64,000 nucleotides of DNA from NCBI RefSeq assembly GCF_020748465.1, contig NZ_JAHZMP010000001.1:124001-188000 (forward strand). The letters are read 5' to 3'. The stretch is from Terrisporobacter mayombei. Its GTDB lineage: Bacteria; Bacillota; Clostridia; Peptostreptococcales; Peptostreptococcaceae. Positions within the stretch are counted from its first letter, which is position 1, and each line of letters begins with the position of its first letter. Made by a program: the position numbers and the translations under genes. This document shows positions 26,729 to 36,236 of the stretch, one piece after another. The notes beneath the pieces are model-generated. The model searched no databases and was not told the origin of the DNA. It saw nothing but the letters and a program-made list of their open reading frames with translations.

Positions 26729-27385
26729 TTATTCTACAAAGCTATCCTTTCCAATTAGATAATATAATCTGTCAGTATTACTAAATGAAAATGACTTATT
26801 TTTAAATAAACTAGCAACATTATTTTTTGTATCTTTGTTAAGCTCGTAATCATAACCGCTTATTTCTAGGGTTTTGCTATCTTTAGATAATTTTTCATAA
26901 GTTTTATCACTTACAACAAGCTGATTAGTGAAAAGTCCAGTTATTAAGATTTTCTTATTAAGAACACCTTTTATCTTTAGATCAATATCCTTTACTTTAA
27001 ATTCCTTTATTCCTTTTTGCTTCTTTAAATATGATATATTCTTTATCCCATCATATCTAGGTATAATCATTGCTTCATCACCAGAAAGATTAACTTCTTT
27101 GAGCCTTTTATCTTTAGCCAATTTATTATATTCTGATTGCTTAATAACTACAGTTCCTTTATCATCTACTTTAAGCATATCAAAATCAGTCTCTTTTACA
27201 TTTAAACCTTTCAATGCTTCATTTATTGCTTCTTCTTGTGATTTTTCCTGTTTATTGCCTTCTTCTGATATATATATAAGTCTGTATGGATAATCATTAG
27301 TTGATGATTTGTATACAGATACACCACCTGCTATAACTATTATTCCTAAAATAGCTGCTATAACTTTTCCTTTTGAAATTTTCAT
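26729..27385 (-). CDS. Membrane-anchored protein of unknown function
   Basis: 218 residues from the ATG at 27385, where GGGAG sits eight bases upstream; the longer frame to 27439 has no ribosome site. One N-terminal membrane segment (VIAAILGIIVIAGGVSVY) is followed by a soluble, lysine-rich domain (about 35-218) with mixed alpha/beta character that would lie outside the membrane. The extracytoplasmic loop of FtsX/MacB-like permeases has a similar feel, but there are no further membrane segments to support a permease. I do not recognise the family. Confidence 0.6.
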   Translation of the reverse strand: MKISKGKVIAAILGIIVIAGGVSVYKSSTNDYPYRLIYISEEGNKQEKSQEEAINEALKGLNVKETDFDMLKVDDKGTVVIKQSEYNKLAKDKRLKEVNLSGDEAMIIPRYDGIKNISYLKKQKGIKEFKVKDIDLKIKGVLNKKILITGLFTNQLVVSDKTYEKLSKDSKTLEISGYDYELNKDTKNNVASLFKNKSFSFSNTDRLYYLIGKDSFVE

Positions 27386-27662
27386 TTTACCATCTCCCTT
27401 ACATTTCATTAATTCAATTTCTATAAATCCAACAAACAACGTGGAAAATATATTATTATTTTATATCAGGTCAGGTTTTACAACAATGGATTTACATTGC
27501 AGAAAAGTTACATTTTTGATAGGTTTAGTTTAAGTGATATTAATTCAAATAAAAAAGATGACATTAGCCATCCTTTTATATTTAAATATATTTTATTTTT
27601 CAATTATTTCCTTTAGATAAATTAATGCTTTCATCATAGTTATTAAGAATAATCATACAACT

Positions 27663-28235
27663 TTAAGCGTAATTTGCATTTTCTCTTTTTACATATTTAC
27701 TTAATTTTGAACCTACTAAACTAGCCGTAATACATAAAACTATATCTCCTGGAATATCCAGTGGAAAACAAGATAATAATATTGCTACAAAAGGCATTTT
27801 AGTTCCCATATAGAAATTCAAAATAAAATATTTATACGTAAGACCTATAGCATAAGTCACTAAAAATCCACAAAAAGCTGCTATTAAGTACTTAGATATT
27901 TTTTTGCTTTTTATTTTTTCACAAACAAAACCTGTAACAAACGCACATAATATAAATCCTATTAAATATCCAAAACTAGGTCTTAGTATATATGTAATTC
28001 CTCCACCTGCTGCAAATATGGGAAATCCCATAAGACCTGTTATAACATATACTGTTACAGAAATCCCTCCTAATTTTGATCCAAGTAACATACCTGCTAA
28101 CAATACAAATAAAAATTGTAGTGTGAAATAATCAAGATTTGGTATAGGTATTTGAATAAATGCACTTATGGCAATCATTGCTGCAAATAAGCCACAAATA
28201 ACTATTTTGGATGTTTTATTTTTTAATTCAATCAT
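27663..28235 (-). CDS. bioY: Biotin transporter substrate-binding subunit
   Basis: 190 residues, five to six hydrophobic segments. BioY features: FIQIPIPNLDYFTLQFLFVLLAG read as the conserved P-x-x-x-x-x-TLQ region, GSKLGGISVTVYVITGLMGFP, FAAGGGITYILRPSFGYLIGF and PGDIVLCITASLVG at the end. The ECF energising subunits are not in the window, so it is probably served by a shared EcfAAT module. A BirA-type inverted repeat 60 bases upstream suggests repression by biotin-loaded BirA. Confidence 0.93.
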   Translation of the reverse strand: MIELKNKTSKIVICGLFAAMIAISAFIQIPIPNLDYFTLQFLFVLLAGMLLGSKLGGISVTVYVITGLMGFPIFAAGGGITYILRPSFGYLIGFILCAFVTGFVCEKIKSKKISKYLIAAFCGFLVTYAIGLTYKYFILNFYMGTKMPFVAILLSCFPLDIPGDIVLCITASLVGSKLSKYVKRENANYA

Positions 28236-28295
28236 TTTTATCCTCCTAAATTTTCTAAGTTTATATTTAGAAGTATAATTATGATTTTTATTTGT

Positions 28296-28322
28296 GTCAA
28301 CTTTTTATTTTTTTAAGTTAAC
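28296..28322. promoter_or_regulatory. Candidate BirA operator upstream of bioY
   Basis: GTCAACTT and AAGTTAAC face each other over 11 bases; the GTTAAC-type cores are 15 bases apart, as in BirA boxes (GTTAAC-N15-GTTAAC). It lies 60 bases before the bioY start. Confidence 0.6.
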
Positions 28323-28414
28323 CTTTTTTCATTAACAAAAACATCCTTTTATGAAACTAGTACTATATATTTGTTACATATCCATATTTTTTTAATTCTT
28401 TTAAATATTTACTT

Positions 28415-28443
28415 TAGACATATAAATAATTTTATGTTATGAT
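28415..28443 (+). promoter_or_regulatory. Candidate rnpB promoter
   Basis: TAGACA and TATGAT with a 17-base spacer, ending 20 bases before the RNase P RNA 5' end. Confidence 0.5.
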
Positions 28444-28462
28444 TAATTCATCAATTAAATAA

Positions 28463-28802
28463 TAAGTAAATCAGATAATCGCGGGTAGAGATTTTCTCTA
28501 CACGAGGAAAGTCGGAGCTCCACAGAGCAGGGTGCTAGGTAACGCCTAGTGGGAGTGATCCTAAGGAAAGTGCAACAGAAAACAACCGCCACTTTTGTGG
28601 TAAGGATGAAAAGGCGAGGTAAGAGCTCACCGTTTCTTCAGTGACGAAGAAAGCCGTGTAAACCCCACCCGGAGCAAGTCCAAGTTAGGATGAAAAAAGA
28701 TGCTGCTCGCATCTTCCAATTGGTAGGACGCTTGAGCTTATTGGTGACAATAAGTCTAGAAAGATGATTATCTAATACAGAACTCCGCTTATAGACTTGC
28801 TT
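28463..28802 (+). ncRNA. rnpB: RNase P RNA, Firmicute (class B) type
   Basis: Conserved blocks are in order: GAGGAAAGTCGGAGCTC near the 5' side, GTGCAACAGAAA and AACAACCGCC, GAAAGCCGTGTAAACCCCACC, GGAGCAAGTCCAAG, and the 3' block ATACAGAACTCCGCTTATAGAC. The ends AAGTAAATC and GACTTGCTT pair as P1. It is the catalytic RNA that trims tRNA 5' ends. A strong terminator follows. Ends are set from the P1 pairing, so they may be off by a few bases. Confidence 0.96.
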
Positions 28803-28822
28803 ATTCTAATCTATATGAAATT

Positions 28823-28868
28823 AAAGAGTATAAATTGAGTTTATCAATTTATACTCTTTTTGTTTTTT
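28823..28868 (+). terminator. Terminator of rnpB
   Basis: AAAGAGTATAAATTGA and TCAATTTATACTCTTT arms, then TTTGTTTTTT. Confidence 0.9.
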
Positions 28869-29010
28869 ATAATTTTTTTAAAAAAATAAAATTTTATCTT
28901 GCGGAGTTTGTCGAACTTTGTTATTATAAATATACAGTTATTTCCCCAATAACTGATTACTCCCCAAATAAATATATTCCCTAAAAACCCCTTTTTACAA
29001 TATATTTTAA

Positions 29011-29046
29011 AATCCTTGCTTGATCGGTAGAGCAAGGATTTTTTTA
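29011..29046. terminator. Terminator of the metal ATPase gene, usable from both sides
   Basis: AATCCTTGCT and AGCAAGGATT arms around a ten-base loop, T run on the plus strand and TTTTAAAA on the minus strand. Confidence 0.75.
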
Positions 29047-29053
29047 TACATTT

Positions 29054-30982
29054 TTATAAACTTGAACAACTTACTTCTCTACTTTTTCTTGAAGCTTCAT
29101 TTTTCAAATATTTTTCATTTTCATTTGATTTATTATTATATTTTAATAGTAAAGCAGAATTCATAATAACTAAAACTGAGCCAGCATTATGAACAAGAGC
29201 TCCTACTACAGGTCCTAGCATACCTGTCATGGCAAGAATAACTGCCACAAAGTTAAGTCCCATGGAAAAAGCAAGATTTATTTTAATCGTCTTCATCATA
29301 TGTTTTGATAATTTTAATAAATGAGGTAAATTATCTATATCATCTCTAACAAGTACAATATCTGCTGCATCTACTGCTATATCACTACCAACACCACCCA
29401 TGGCAATTCCTACAAATGCTTTTTTAAGTGCTGGAGCATCATTTATTCCATCTCCAACCATACAAACCATTTTCTTTTCTTGTTCTTGGCTCTCTTCAAT
29501 TATTTCTAATTTATCTTGGGGAAAACATTCTGATTTTACTTCTTCTATATTAACTTGAGACGCAATACTTTTTGCCACATATTTATTGTCTCCAGTTAAA
29601 AGAACAGGTGTAATTCCTAAGTTTTTTATACTTTTTATCATAAACTTGGACTCATGTCTAAGTGTATCACTTAGTATTACATAGCCAGCAATTTTATTAT
29701 CTATCCCAATATAAATTATTGATTTGCCTTTATTTTTATATTTTTCTCTAATAAATCTAATTTCATCTCTTTTAAATTTTTCATCTAGAAGCAAATGTTT
29801 ATTACCAGCTATTATTTTTTTATTATTTACTTTTGCAACTACTCCTCTACCTGGAGTTATTTCAAATTCCTGCGGAGGATTTATTTCTGTTTTATGATTT
29901 TCTTTAAAAGAAGATACTATTGATCTTCCAAGAGGATGCTCTGAGTATAGTTCACATGAAGCAACCATTTCATAAAGTTCTTCATTACTTAAATTATTCA
30001 TTACACTTACAACCTCTTCCACCTTTGGCTTTCCATAAGTTAAAGTACCTGTTTTATCAAAAGTAATTTTACTTATCTTGGAAAGTCTCTCTAGTGCATC
30101 TCCTTCTTTAACTAAAATACCATGTTTTGAGACGTTTCCTATGGCTGCTACTATAGCAGTTGGAGTTGCTAAAACTAAAGCACAGGGACAAAATACAACA
30201 AGAATTGTAACTTCTCTTATTATTTCTCCTGTTACTAACCAAGTTAAAATAGCACTTGAAAAAGCAGCTATAACAATATATGTTGCCCATTTATCTGCCA
30301 CACCTACTATTTTTGCTTTACTGGCATCTGCACTTTGAACTAGCTTTATCATTCTTTGGATAGAACTATCTTCTCCAACCTTTGTTGCTTTCATTTCAAA
30401 AGATCCAAACTGATTAACTGCACCAGAATATACACTGTCTCCTTCACTTAAATCAAGAGGAATAGACTCTCCACTCATAATAGAATTATCTATGGAAGTT
30501 TTGCCTTTTGTAATTACTCCATCAACTGGTATTATTTCCCCTGGATTAACTCTAAGTATATCTCCAACTTTAACATCTTTTGCATTAATAGATTTTTCCT
30601 CATTATTTACTATTATTCTTGCTAATGTAGGTGTTAAATGTACTAGTTTTTCAATTCCTTTTCTTGATTTTCTAACTGTAAATTCTTCAAGAAATGCTCC
30701 TATTTGCATTATAAATGCCACTTCACCAGCTGCAAATACTTCTCCAATTATAACTGATGCAATAAGTGCCATAGATACTAGTACATCTGCTTTTATATCA
30801 AACTCTGTAAATAGACCTTCTATAGCTTCTTTTATGATGGGAATACCACAAAGTATTATGGAAATCCAAGCTAAATCTAAATTAAATAATTTTATATGAC
30901 TAAAACTAAATATAAGTGCAATTCCTGATATAACCAGAAATAAAATGTCTCTTTTTATTTCATCTTTAAATATGTCTTTCAT
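29054..30982 (-). CDS. P1B-type heavy-metal-transporting ATPase
   Basis: 642 residues from the ATG at 30982 (GGAGGGG ten bases upstream; the longer frame from 31063 runs through two operator palindromes). No N-terminal HMA domain. Motifs: SGESIPLDLSEGD (actuator TGE equivalent reads SGES), CPCALVLATPTA in the sixth membrane helix, phosphorylation site DKTGTLTYGKP, HPLGRS, and GDGINDAPAL. The last helices carry HNAGSVLVIMNS, unlike the NY/MxxSS of copper pumps or the K/D pair of zinc pumps, so the metal is uncertain. A csoR gene and two palindromes upstream indicate metal-responsive control. Confidence 0.9.
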   Translation of the reverse strand: MKDIFKDEIKRDILFLVISGIALIFSFSHIKLFNLDLAWISIILCGIPIIKEAIEGLFTEFDIKADVLVSMALIASVIIGEVFAAGEVAFIMQIGAFLEEFTVRKSRKGIEKLVHLTPTLARIIVNNEEKSINAKDVKVGDILRVNPGEIIPVDGVITKGKTSIDNSIMSGESIPLDLSEGDSVYSGAVNQFGSFEMKATKVGEDSSIQRMIKLVQSADASKAKIVGVADKWATYIVIAAFSSAILTWLVTGEIIREVTILVVFCPCALVLATPTAIVAAIGNVSKHGILVKEGDALERLSKISKITFDKTGTLTYGKPKVEEVVSVMNNLSNEELYEMVASCELYSEHPLGRSIVSSFKENHKTEINPPQEFEITPGRGVVAKVNNKKIIAGNKHLLLDEKFKRDEIRFIREKYKNKGKSIIYIGIDNKIAGYVILSDTLRHESKFMIKSIKNLGITPVLLTGDNKYVAKSIASQVNIEEVKSECFPQDKLEIIEESQEQEKKMVCMVGDGINDAPALKKAFVGIAMGGVGSDIAVDAADIVLVRDDIDNLPHLLKLSKHMMKTIKINLAFSMGLNFVAVILAMTGMLGPVVGALVHNAGSVLVIMNSALLLKYNNKSNENEKYLKNEASRKSREVSCSSL

Positions 30983-31008
30983 AATATTCTTACCCCTCCT
31001 TATTAAAA

Positions 31009-31051
31009 TATACCCCCCTAGGTATACTTGAATTATACCCATAAGGGTATA
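31009..31051. promoter_or_regulatory. Two CsoR-type operator palindromes upstream of the metal ATPase
   Basis: TATACCCCCCTAGGTATA (31009-31026) and TATACCCATAAGGGTATA (31034-31051), 25 bases centre to centre, just before the ATPase ribosome site. TACCC/GGGTA palindromes are typical of CsoR/RcnR-family operators. Confidence 0.7.
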
Positions 31052-31083
31052 TTTTAGCAACAAGAATGTTTATTTTCAAAAAA

Positions 31084-31122
31084 TAAAACAAGGTTGTTAG
31101 CCCTTGCTAAACAACCTTGTTT
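31084..31122 (-). terminator. Terminator of csoR
   Basis: AAAACAAGGTTGTTTAGC and GCTAACAACCTTGTTTT pair almost perfectly, between csoR and the ATPase operators. Confidence 0.85.
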
Positions 31123-31145
31123 TATCAAATTTATATTTAATTATT

Positions 31146-31418
31146 TTACATTCTCGAAAAATATTCAATTGCTTTTGCGAAATCTTCTATTGTTTTATCT
31201 GCATCTCCATGTTCTATTCCCTCTTTAACACAGTGATGTAAGTGGCCTTCCAAAACTATTTGCCCAACTTTATGAAGAGCTGATTTTGCTGCATTAATTT
31301 GCATAATTATATCTTCACAAGGTACATCTTCATCTACCATTCTATCAACAGCATTCAACTGACCTATTATTTTTTTCATTCTTCTGTGTATATTATCTGA
31401 ATCCATACATTGTTTCAT
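31146..31418 (-). CDS. csoR: CsoR-family metal-sensing repressor
   Basis: 90 residues, all-helical DUF156 fold. Metal-ligand positions are CEDIIMQINAAKSALHKVG read as C at 34, then GHLHHCV with His and Cys near 59-63. This is the Cys-His-Cys pattern of copper-type CsoR rather than the His-rich RcnR or persulfide-type CstR pattern. Ribosome site AGGAGG seven bases upstream. It should repress the ATPase gene downstream through the two palindromes; it has its own terminator, so the two genes are separate transcripts. Confidence 0.88.
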   Translation of the reverse strand: MKQCMDSDNIHRRMKKIIGQLNAVDRMVDEDVPCEDIIMQINAAKSALHKVGQIVLEGHLHHCVKEGIEHGDADKTIEDFAKAIEYFSRM

Positions 31419-31530
31419 AAGTTATCCTCCTAATTGTTTTCATTTATATATAATGGATTTTTATCTATTTGTGTTATAGCCATTATATTATTATATGTTA
31501 AATTTTACTAGATAATTTTTGTGAAAAATT

Positions 31531-32679
31531 TTAACTTCTTGCATCATAATTAATTTCGCAAGTTAGATTATTTATATCTAAATCATCAAATACATTGTAT
31601 TCATTTGAAAAGAAGGATAATAATATTCTCATTCTATCCTTTGGCTTTAAACCTTCTCCTATGTCAACTCTATTAAACACTTTATTTCCTACTATTCTAT
31701 CTTGGTCATCTTTTAATATTATCTTCAAATTACTTAATGATTTTATCTCATAACTTTTTAAGTTAAGTAAATATGCATCAACATATAGTGTGTTAGCTTC
31801 TTCATCCATGGATTTTATTATTAAGTTTAAATCATCATTTCGACTATTATTATTTTTATTTTTTGAAGAATATGTTTTTATAAATCTACTTCCTTCAAGT
31901 ATTTTTCTTTTTTCCTTAAACTGATTTTTTAATTCATTTTTCAATTTATGAACTTCTTCATATGGATATGATAATAACCCTTCATATACAATATTTATCT
32001 TATTATTATTTAGATTTATTAATGTTTCAATTGTTCCAATAACATCGCTATTGTTAATTCCCACAATCCTTTGATAAATAAGCAAGTTATAGCAATCATT
32101 AAATACTTCTTTTATAGGAAAAATCTCACTGGGATTGTCTAAAGTTGGTCTTAAATTTGTTTTTACCTTTTTATTTTCATCATATATCTCATTTAAATAC
32201 TCTTTAGATCTTGTAGATAAATCTATTAAATATTTTTTCTTATTACAAGATACTGAAGTTCTATAATTATTTTTAAATTTAGCAGAAGGTAAATTATTAT
32301 TTTTATATTTCTCCATATTAAAAATTTCTATTAATTTCTCATTTTCATATTTGTAAATCACACCTAATTCATAACTTATTAAATTGTTATGTCCATTTTT
32401 ATCAACAAGTGTATTATTATACTCTCCTCTAATCATTATATTGTCAAGTCTATCTCCAGTAAAATCTTCAACAAAGAGTTGCATATTATATCCATTGTAT
32501 GGAACATTTATGGTAAGGGGTAAATTATTTTCTCTATTTATAACAAGTTGCAAGCTGTTTGCGTAATTGCTTTTTTCATCAGGAAATTCCCCAACTAATA
32601 TAACTTTGTCATCTGCATATTTATTAGTTATGCTGCCATAAGCTGCATCAATTATTACTTTTTTATTATTTAATGTCAT
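31531..32679 (-). CDS. SLAP-domain protein
   Basis: 382 residues without a signal peptide or membrane segment. The N-terminal half is a beta-rich region of the VCBS/YkyA-like kind (AAYGSITNKYADDKVILVGE, LFVEDFTGDRLDNIMIRGEY). The C-terminal 90 residues match the SLAP domain seen near accessory secretion and surface-protein genes in clostridia (LYVDAYLLNLKSYEIKSLSN, ILKDDQDRIVGNKVFN, LKPKDRMRILLSF). Role unknown. Ribosome site GGGGGAGG eight bases upstream. It lies upstream of no clear partner, and the ABC exporter behind it is on the same strand 130 bases away. Confidence 0.65.
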   Translation of the reverse strand: MTLNNKKVIIDAAYGSITNKYADDKVILVGEFPDEKSNYANSLQLVINRENNLPLTINVPYNGYNMQLFVEDFTGDRLDNIMIRGEYNNTLVDKNGHNNLISYELGVIYKYENEKLIEIFNMEKYKNNNLPSAKFKNNYRTSVSCNKKKYLIDLSTRSKEYLNEIYDENKKVKTNLRPTLDNPSEIFPIKEVFNDCYNLLIYQRIVGINNSDVIGTIETLINLNNNKINIVYEGLLSYPYEEVHKLKNELKNQFKEKRKILEGSRFIKTYSSKNKNNNSRNDDLNLIIKSMDEEANTLYVDAYLLNLKSYEIKSLSNLKIILKDDQDRIVGNKVFNRVDIGEGLKPKDRMRILLSFFSNEYNVFDDLDINNLTCEINYDARS

Positions 32680-32811
32680 AAAAATTCCTCCCCCAATTAT
32701 TTAATCCTAATATATTATTTATTTATCATGGATTGTCCTTATTACTAATACTATCTCATGTTAAAAATTTATAATATTTTAATTTTTGGAGGAGGATTTT
32801 AAATTTATTTT

Positions 32812-34485
32812 TTACATGACTATGCTTTTATTTTCCAATTTAATTATTCTATCACATGTTAAAACAGATGATAATCTGTGAGAAATTGAAAGTACAGTTC
32901 TTTCAGAAGAAGCACTTTTAAGTACAGAAATTATTTTCTCTTCTGTTTCTGAATCTAAATTTGCTGTAATTTCATCCAGTAACATAATTGGTGGTGAAGT
33001 TACAATAGCTCTTGCAATTGATAGTAATTGTCTTTGACCCTGTGAAAAAAGATGATGAGATGCAAATGTGTCATATCCTTCTTCTAGAGTTATTATATAA
33101 TCATGTAAACCTACAAATTTCATGGCATTTTCTATATCTTCTTTGCTTATTTTTTCATCTTTTAAACTAATCTGCTCCCCTACACTTCCCTTAATAAAAG
33201 AAAAAGATTGCTCCACATATCCAAAGATTTTTCGCTTTTCATAATTAGGTATTTCACTAACTTTCACATTACTTAAAGTAGCACTGCCACTACTTGGCTC
33301 CAAAAGTCCAAGGATTAATTTAAAAAGCGTTGTCTTTCCAGCACCTGTTCTTCCTGCAAAGGTTACACTTTCTTTGTATTTAATGCTAAGACATATATTT
33401 TCTAGAATATTCTCACCTTCTTCATAGTAGAAGTTTACATTATTAAGTTCTATATTTAAGTTATTATTTATAATTTTCTCATATGTAAAATCAACATTCT
33501 TCTTTGTTTCTTCTTTTTCATTTAAGAATTGATCTATTCTGTAAATCCCTGCTATGGACTGTTGAATATTTTGTAGTTCCATACCTAGATTTTCTATTGG
33601 TGTAAATATATTGTTTATTAACTCTATAGCTGCTGCAACAGTTCCTATAGAAATTCCTAAGAAAGATAAATGATCACTAGATAAAATAACTACAATAGCT
33701 ATGACAACTGCTCTTAGTACCAAAATTATAGGAGAAAAAATTGAGTCATAGAAATTTATTTTATCCATAGCTTCATAACTTTCATCTAAATAATTCACAT
33801 ATTTATCTTCCATATATTCTTCTTTTGCAAAAGATTTAATCATCTGTATATTATTTATACTTTCTGGTATGTGGTTATTTACTTTAGCTGTTAAAACACG
33901 ATACAACCTTTGTGCATTTAACATTTTTTTCTGAAATTTTCTAGTCAAAAAATACACTACAGGTATTATAAACAAAACTAAAATTCCAAGTTTATAACTA
34001 AATATCCAAATAGAAATTACAATGCCTATAATCTTAAAAGCATCTACAAACATACTGACTATACCACTTGTAAATAGTGAACCTACAGCTTCAACATCGT
34101 TGGAAAAACGAGATACTATGGAACCACTTTCATTTGTAGATAGGTATCCTATAGGTATTTTCTCCAACTTTATCATCATTTCTTCTTTAATTTTTCTTAT
34201 TATTTTCTGACCAAATATAGTTATGACTCCTTCTTTTCCAAAATTAAAAATACCAAGAAGTACAATTGTTGCAAAGTATAGTAAGGATGGAAATAACAGA
34301 CTTTTTCCTCCAACTGTTAAATAATCATCTATAATATATTTTAGTACTTGAGGCGTTGCTAAACTAAATCCAATAGTCCCAATTATTATGAAAAGAAGCA
34401 AAAAAGTAAGTGGTTTATATTCTTTAAATACATTTATTATTAATTTTACAACTTTGCTGTTGATTTTTATATGCTTACTGCTCAT
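32812..34485 (-). CDS. ABC exporter subunit B (catalytically complete NBD)
   Basis: 557 residues from the ATG at 34485, preceded by GAAGGTGAT; the frame extends nine bases further to a GTG. Six membrane helices (about 20-310) and a nucleotide-binding domain with Walker A GRTGAGKTTLFK near 380, signature FSQGQRQLLSIARA near 488, and Walker B LLDEITANLD with the catalytic glutamate. The start lies 11 bases inside the upstream ABC gene, so the two are translationally coupled and probably form a heterodimer. Substrate unknown, likely a lipid, peptide or drug. Confidence 0.9.
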   Translation of the reverse strand: MSSKHIKINSKVVKLIINVFKEYKPLTFLLLFIIIGTIGFSLATPQVLKYIIDDYLTVGGKSLLFPSLLYFATIVLLGIFNFGKEGVITIFGQKIIRKIKEEMMIKLEKIPIGYLSTNESGSIVSRFSNDVEAVGSLFTSGIVSMFVDAFKIIGIVISIWIFSYKLGILVLFIIPVVYFLTRKFQKKMLNAQRLYRVLTAKVNNHIPESINNIQMIKSFAKEEYMEDKYVNYLDESYEAMDKINFYDSIFSPIILVLRAVVIAIVVILSSDHLSFLGISIGTVAAAIELINNIFTPIENLGMELQNIQQSIAGIYRIDQFLNEKEETKKNVDFTYEKIINNNLNIELNNVNFYYEEGENILENICLSIKYKESVTFAGRTGAGKTTLFKLILGLLEPSSGSATLSNVKVSEIPNYEKRKIFGYVEQSFSFIKGSVGEQISLKDEKISKEDIENAMKFVGLHDYIITLEEGYDTFASHHLFSQGQRQLLSIARAIVTSPPIMLLDEITANLDSETEEKIISVLKSASSERTVLSISHRLSSVLTCDRIIKLENKSIVM

Positions 34486-36214
34486 CTTTATCACCTTCTT
34501 TTCTTCGTTGTAAAGAATAAAGTTGATTATACAGTATAGATGAACGAATTAATTTTTCGTGACTTCCATATTCTAAAGTTCTGTTCTCATTTATTAATAT
34601 GATTTTATTTAAGTATTTAAAAATTGATAGTCTATGGGAAATTAGTATAATTAAGCAGTCTTTGTAATGATTTCTCAAATTATCTATTATGATTTTTTCC
34701 GTATTCATATCAACTGCAGAGAAAGGGTCATCTAATATTAGCATTTTATTTTTATGATAAAGAGTCCTTGCTAAAGCAATTCTAGCTTGTTGACCTCCAC
34801 TGAGTCTTATTCCACCATTACCAACCATAGTATCTATCCCATGTTCCATAAATTTTAAATCTTCATGAAAACAAACCATATTAAGTACGTGAGATATATC
34901 TCCATCATCTCCTAAAGTTATATTGTTGTAAATAGTGTCTGAAATTAAATGAGGATTGTGTCCTAAATAAGATATGATTTTACTTCTTTCAAATTCGCTG
35001 TAATTTCGCAGTTCTTTCTTGTCTATTGTTAAACTACCTTCATAATCATAATCTGCTAAAAATATTTTCCCTATGGTCGATTTACCACAACCTATAGGTC
35101 CTGTTATTCCAATTATTTGATTTTCTTTTCCTTCAAAATTAAGATTTTCTATTATATACTCTTCGCTATATTTAAAATATAAATTCTTAGCTTCAACATT
35201 TGTTTCTTCCTCTATCTCATTTAAGTTTTTATCAATTTGACTATATTCTTTTAAGTAAGGCTTTATCCTATTCCAGGATACTCTAGATTTTTGAATTGTG
35301 TTAAATAATCTGGCAATTCTACTGGCTTTTACTGCCATAACAGAAAATATTGAGATGTAGGCAGAAAATTCACCAACAGTAAAATCGCCTTTGTAAACCT
35401 TCTCTCCCATCATGATTATGACAAATACAATTCCACCCATGGCAATCACATTATAAATCGGCTGCATGGCATTTTCCCATATATTTGCTGTAATTGCTTT
35501 TCTCTCAAAGTCTTCTAGTTCTTTTTCATAAATCGTTTTGTTATCAGTTTCTCTGCCATAAAGTCTGTATAAAATTGCATTGTCTATCATATCGTAAGTT
35601 ATATCTGATACTTTAGATATTTGACTTCTATAAGCTTTCGTAAATTTAAATATAATTCTTTTTAATTTTTCTGCAATAAGTATGGCAACTGGTATGAAGA
35701 TGCAAGCATACAATGTTATCTTCACATCGTACTGTAAAAGTGTTATTAAGTATGATACAAAGAGCACTCCTGTGTCAAATACCTCTGTGGTAGATTTTCT
35801 CATACCTTCCACACAGACATCCACATCAGAAATGGTCTTTGTCATAATACTTCCCATATTTTCTTCACTTAACTCTTTTTCTGTTTTGTGCAAGATATTA
35901 TTGTAAAGCATAAATCTCATGGTTGCTGTTGTTCTATTGGCAAATTGTCTCACATAATATCTTTTATAATATCTAAAAAATTGAACTATAAATGTAATAA
36001 ATATAAATATTAATGCTAGATTTATTACATTATTAAAACTAATCTTTGCAATTAAAGCATCAATTAGTTTTCCTTGATAAATAGGCCTAGCAACCATCCC
36101 CACATTATACAAAACCCCAAATACAGTGAGCAGAATTACTGTCTTCTTTTCCTTAAGCCAGTAATTCTTTATTTTATCAGGATTTTTTATAGACTGGGTT
36201 AATCTTTTTTTCAT
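34475..36214 (-). CDS. ABC exporter subunit A (degenerate catalytic site)
   Basis: 579 residues, six membrane helices then an NBD with Walker A GPIGCGKSTIGK near 368, signature LSGGQQARIALARTL near 478, and Walker B LILDDPFSAVD, in which the usual catalytic glutamate is aspartate. One degenerate and one canonical site is the pattern of heterodimeric exporters such as TM287/288 or BmrCD, so this is the companion half of the downstream gene. AGGGGGGG ribosome site seven bases upstream. First gene of the pair. Confidence 0.9.
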   Translation of the reverse strand: MKKRLTQSIKNPDKIKNYWLKEKKTVILLTVFGVLYNVGMVARPIYQGKLIDALIAKISFNNVINLALIFIFITFIVQFFRYYKRYYVRQFANRTTATMRFMLYNNILHKTEKELSEENMGSIMTKTISDVDVCVEGMRKSTTEVFDTGVLFVSYLITLLQYDVKITLYACIFIPVAILIAEKLKRIIFKFTKAYRSQISKVSDITYDMIDNAILYRLYGRETDNKTIYEKELEDFERKAITANIWENAMQPIYNVIAMGGIVFVIIMMGEKVYKGDFTVGEFSAYISIFSVMAVKASRIARLFNTIQKSRVSWNRIKPYLKEYSQIDKNLNEIEEETNVEAKNLYFKYSEEYIIENLNFEGKENQIIGITGPIGCGKSTIGKIFLADYDYEGSLTIDKKELRNYSEFERSKIISYLGHNPHLISDTIYNNITLGDDGDISHVLNMVCFHEDLKFMEHGIDTMVGNGGIRLSGGQQARIALARTLYHKNKMLILDDPFSAVDMNTEKIIIDNLRNHYKDCLIILISHRLSIFKYLNKIILINENRTLEYGSHEKLIRSSILYNQLYSLQRRKEGDKDEQ

Positions 36215-36236
36215 ATATTCCCCCCCTATAAATTTA

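Noticed and set aside
28844-29035. 63-codon minus-strand frame between rnpB and the metal ATPase
   Set aside because: Its start lies inside a terminator hairpin and its end inside the rnpB terminator. No ribosome site and no recognisable protein.
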